Shown in pieces: positions 63,617 to 64,000 of a stretch of DNA of 64,000 nt. Position 1 is the stretch's first letter. The number at the start of each line of letters is the position of its first letter. Source of the stretch: Euonymus europaeus (lineage: Eukaryota > Streptophyta > Magnoliopsida > Celastrales > Celastraceae); contig OY756960.1 in the NCBI GenBank assembly GCA_963580455.1, positions 10,416,001 to 10,480,000 of the forward strand. The letters run 5' to 3'. The notes beneath the pieces are model-generated. The model was not told the origin of the DNA, did not search any database, and worked only from the letters and a program-made list of their open reading frames with translations. A program made the translations under genes and the position numbers.

Positions 63617-64000
63617 GAGTATAAGCTTCCTAGATTATTTTGATGCCAAAAGACCACCTTTCTTCGACAAATGAACAAAAACCGATAAAACCTCCACCAT
63701 AGATAGAATTGAGCAACTTCGGACAATCAAAGTTGCTCGGTGTACACATTTTATTGTTCTTTTATGTCAAATTTTACGAGTATAACTTCCTAGATTATTT
63801 CGATTCCAAAACACCAACTTTCTATGAAAAATGGACAAAAACCGTTAAAAGCTCATCCATAGATAGAGTTGAGCAACTTCGGACCATCAATGTTGCTCGG
63901 TGTACACTTTTTATTGTTCTTCTATGTCAATTTTTACGTGTACAAGCTTCCTAGATTACTTTGATGCAAAAACACCTCATATCTATGCCAAATGGACAAA
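63617..64000 (+). repeat. Last monomers B, C and partial D
   Basis: B (63617-63777) has aaacctccacc. C (63778-63937) ends tatgtcaattttta. D from 63938 begins gtgtacaagc and is cut by the window edge. The array clearly continues. Confidence 0.82.

Larger units (their letters stand above)
1..64000 (+). repeat. Tandem satellite array, about 160-bp monomer
   Basis: The sequence is made entirely of head-to-tail copies of one AT-rich monomer, mostly 159, 160 or 161 bp. Recurrent landmarks are a gag-tata-a(g)cttcctag start, a run of A-tracts, the inverted repeat GAGCAACTT/AAGTTGCTC, the palindrome GTGTACAC, and a T-rich tail ending in a tgtcaaatttta motif. The window starts and ends inside a monomer, so the array continues on both sides. 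The one-base length steps come from taacttc versus taagcttc near the start and ttaaagc versus ttaaaagc in the middle. Length and organisation fit a centromeric or pericentromeric satellite of a eukaryote; that placement is inference. The family was not recognised by name. Confidence 0.97.

Noticed and set aside
1..64000. CRISPR array
   Set aside because: There is no alternation of short identical repeats with unique spacers. The whole 160-bp unit is repeated and variation is distributed by monomer class.

Overview
The whole 64 kb window is one uninterrupted tandem satellite array. The repeat unit (monomer) is AT-rich and mostly 159-161 bp long, and about 400 head-to-tail copies fit in the window. 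Every monomer I read lies in the same orientation. I see no gene, tRNA, rRNA, transposon, CRISPR array or unique spacer. The short open frames (60-122 codons) are by-products of the repeat: they recur at monomer spacing, overlap each other and share one stop context. An array of this size with nucleosome-length units and higher-order repeats (HORs) points to a eukaryotic nuclear chromosome, most likely centromeric or pericentromeric heterochromatin. A 150-180 bp unit is typical of many plant centromere satellites, but I do not recognise this family and cannot name the species.

Monomers fall into about 19 recognisable classes. I name them here G, F', H, E', I, C', K, H2, A, B, C, D, E, F, plus B2, J, L, A' and A2. 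Monomer starts are set at the g of the conserved gag/gtg-tata motif. Each class differs mainly in a 5' half that includes a run of A-tracts. All share a 3' core with a 9-bp inverted repeat (GAGCAACTT / AAGTTGCTC, 10-nt loop) followed one base later by the 8-bp palindrome GTGTACAC.

Layout, left to right. 8-4492: two copies of a 14-monomer HOR (about 2242 bp). 2651-14026: a 5771-bp-period duplication, each half containing its own 11-monomer (1764 bp) tandem duplication. 14112-18593: two further 14-mers (2241 bp). 18754-19875: a lone 7-mer (1122 bp). 20999-25640: a 15-mer (2405 bp) in two copies. 25167-30939: six copies of a 6-mer (962 bp), the last four of which form two 12-mer (1924 bp) super-units. 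32541-35104: an 8-mer (1282 bp) twice. 35425-36547: a trimer (481 bp) twice plus a fused remnant. 36708-45523: a 14-mer, a short mixed run, two 15-mers (the 14-mer with an extra E monomer and with F retained), and a return to the 14-mer. 45524-48091: an 8-mer (1284 bp) twice. 48252-51617: the 7-mer (1122 bp) three times. 51618-58813: a mosaic with two 7-monomer blocks 3678 bp apart. 58814-64000: a looser arrangement of a few classes with one visible 1922-bp period.

The elements do not work together as genes. The picture is of repeated local duplication and unequal exchange at several nested scales, acting on monomers that keep a possible protein-binding or DNA-structure module.
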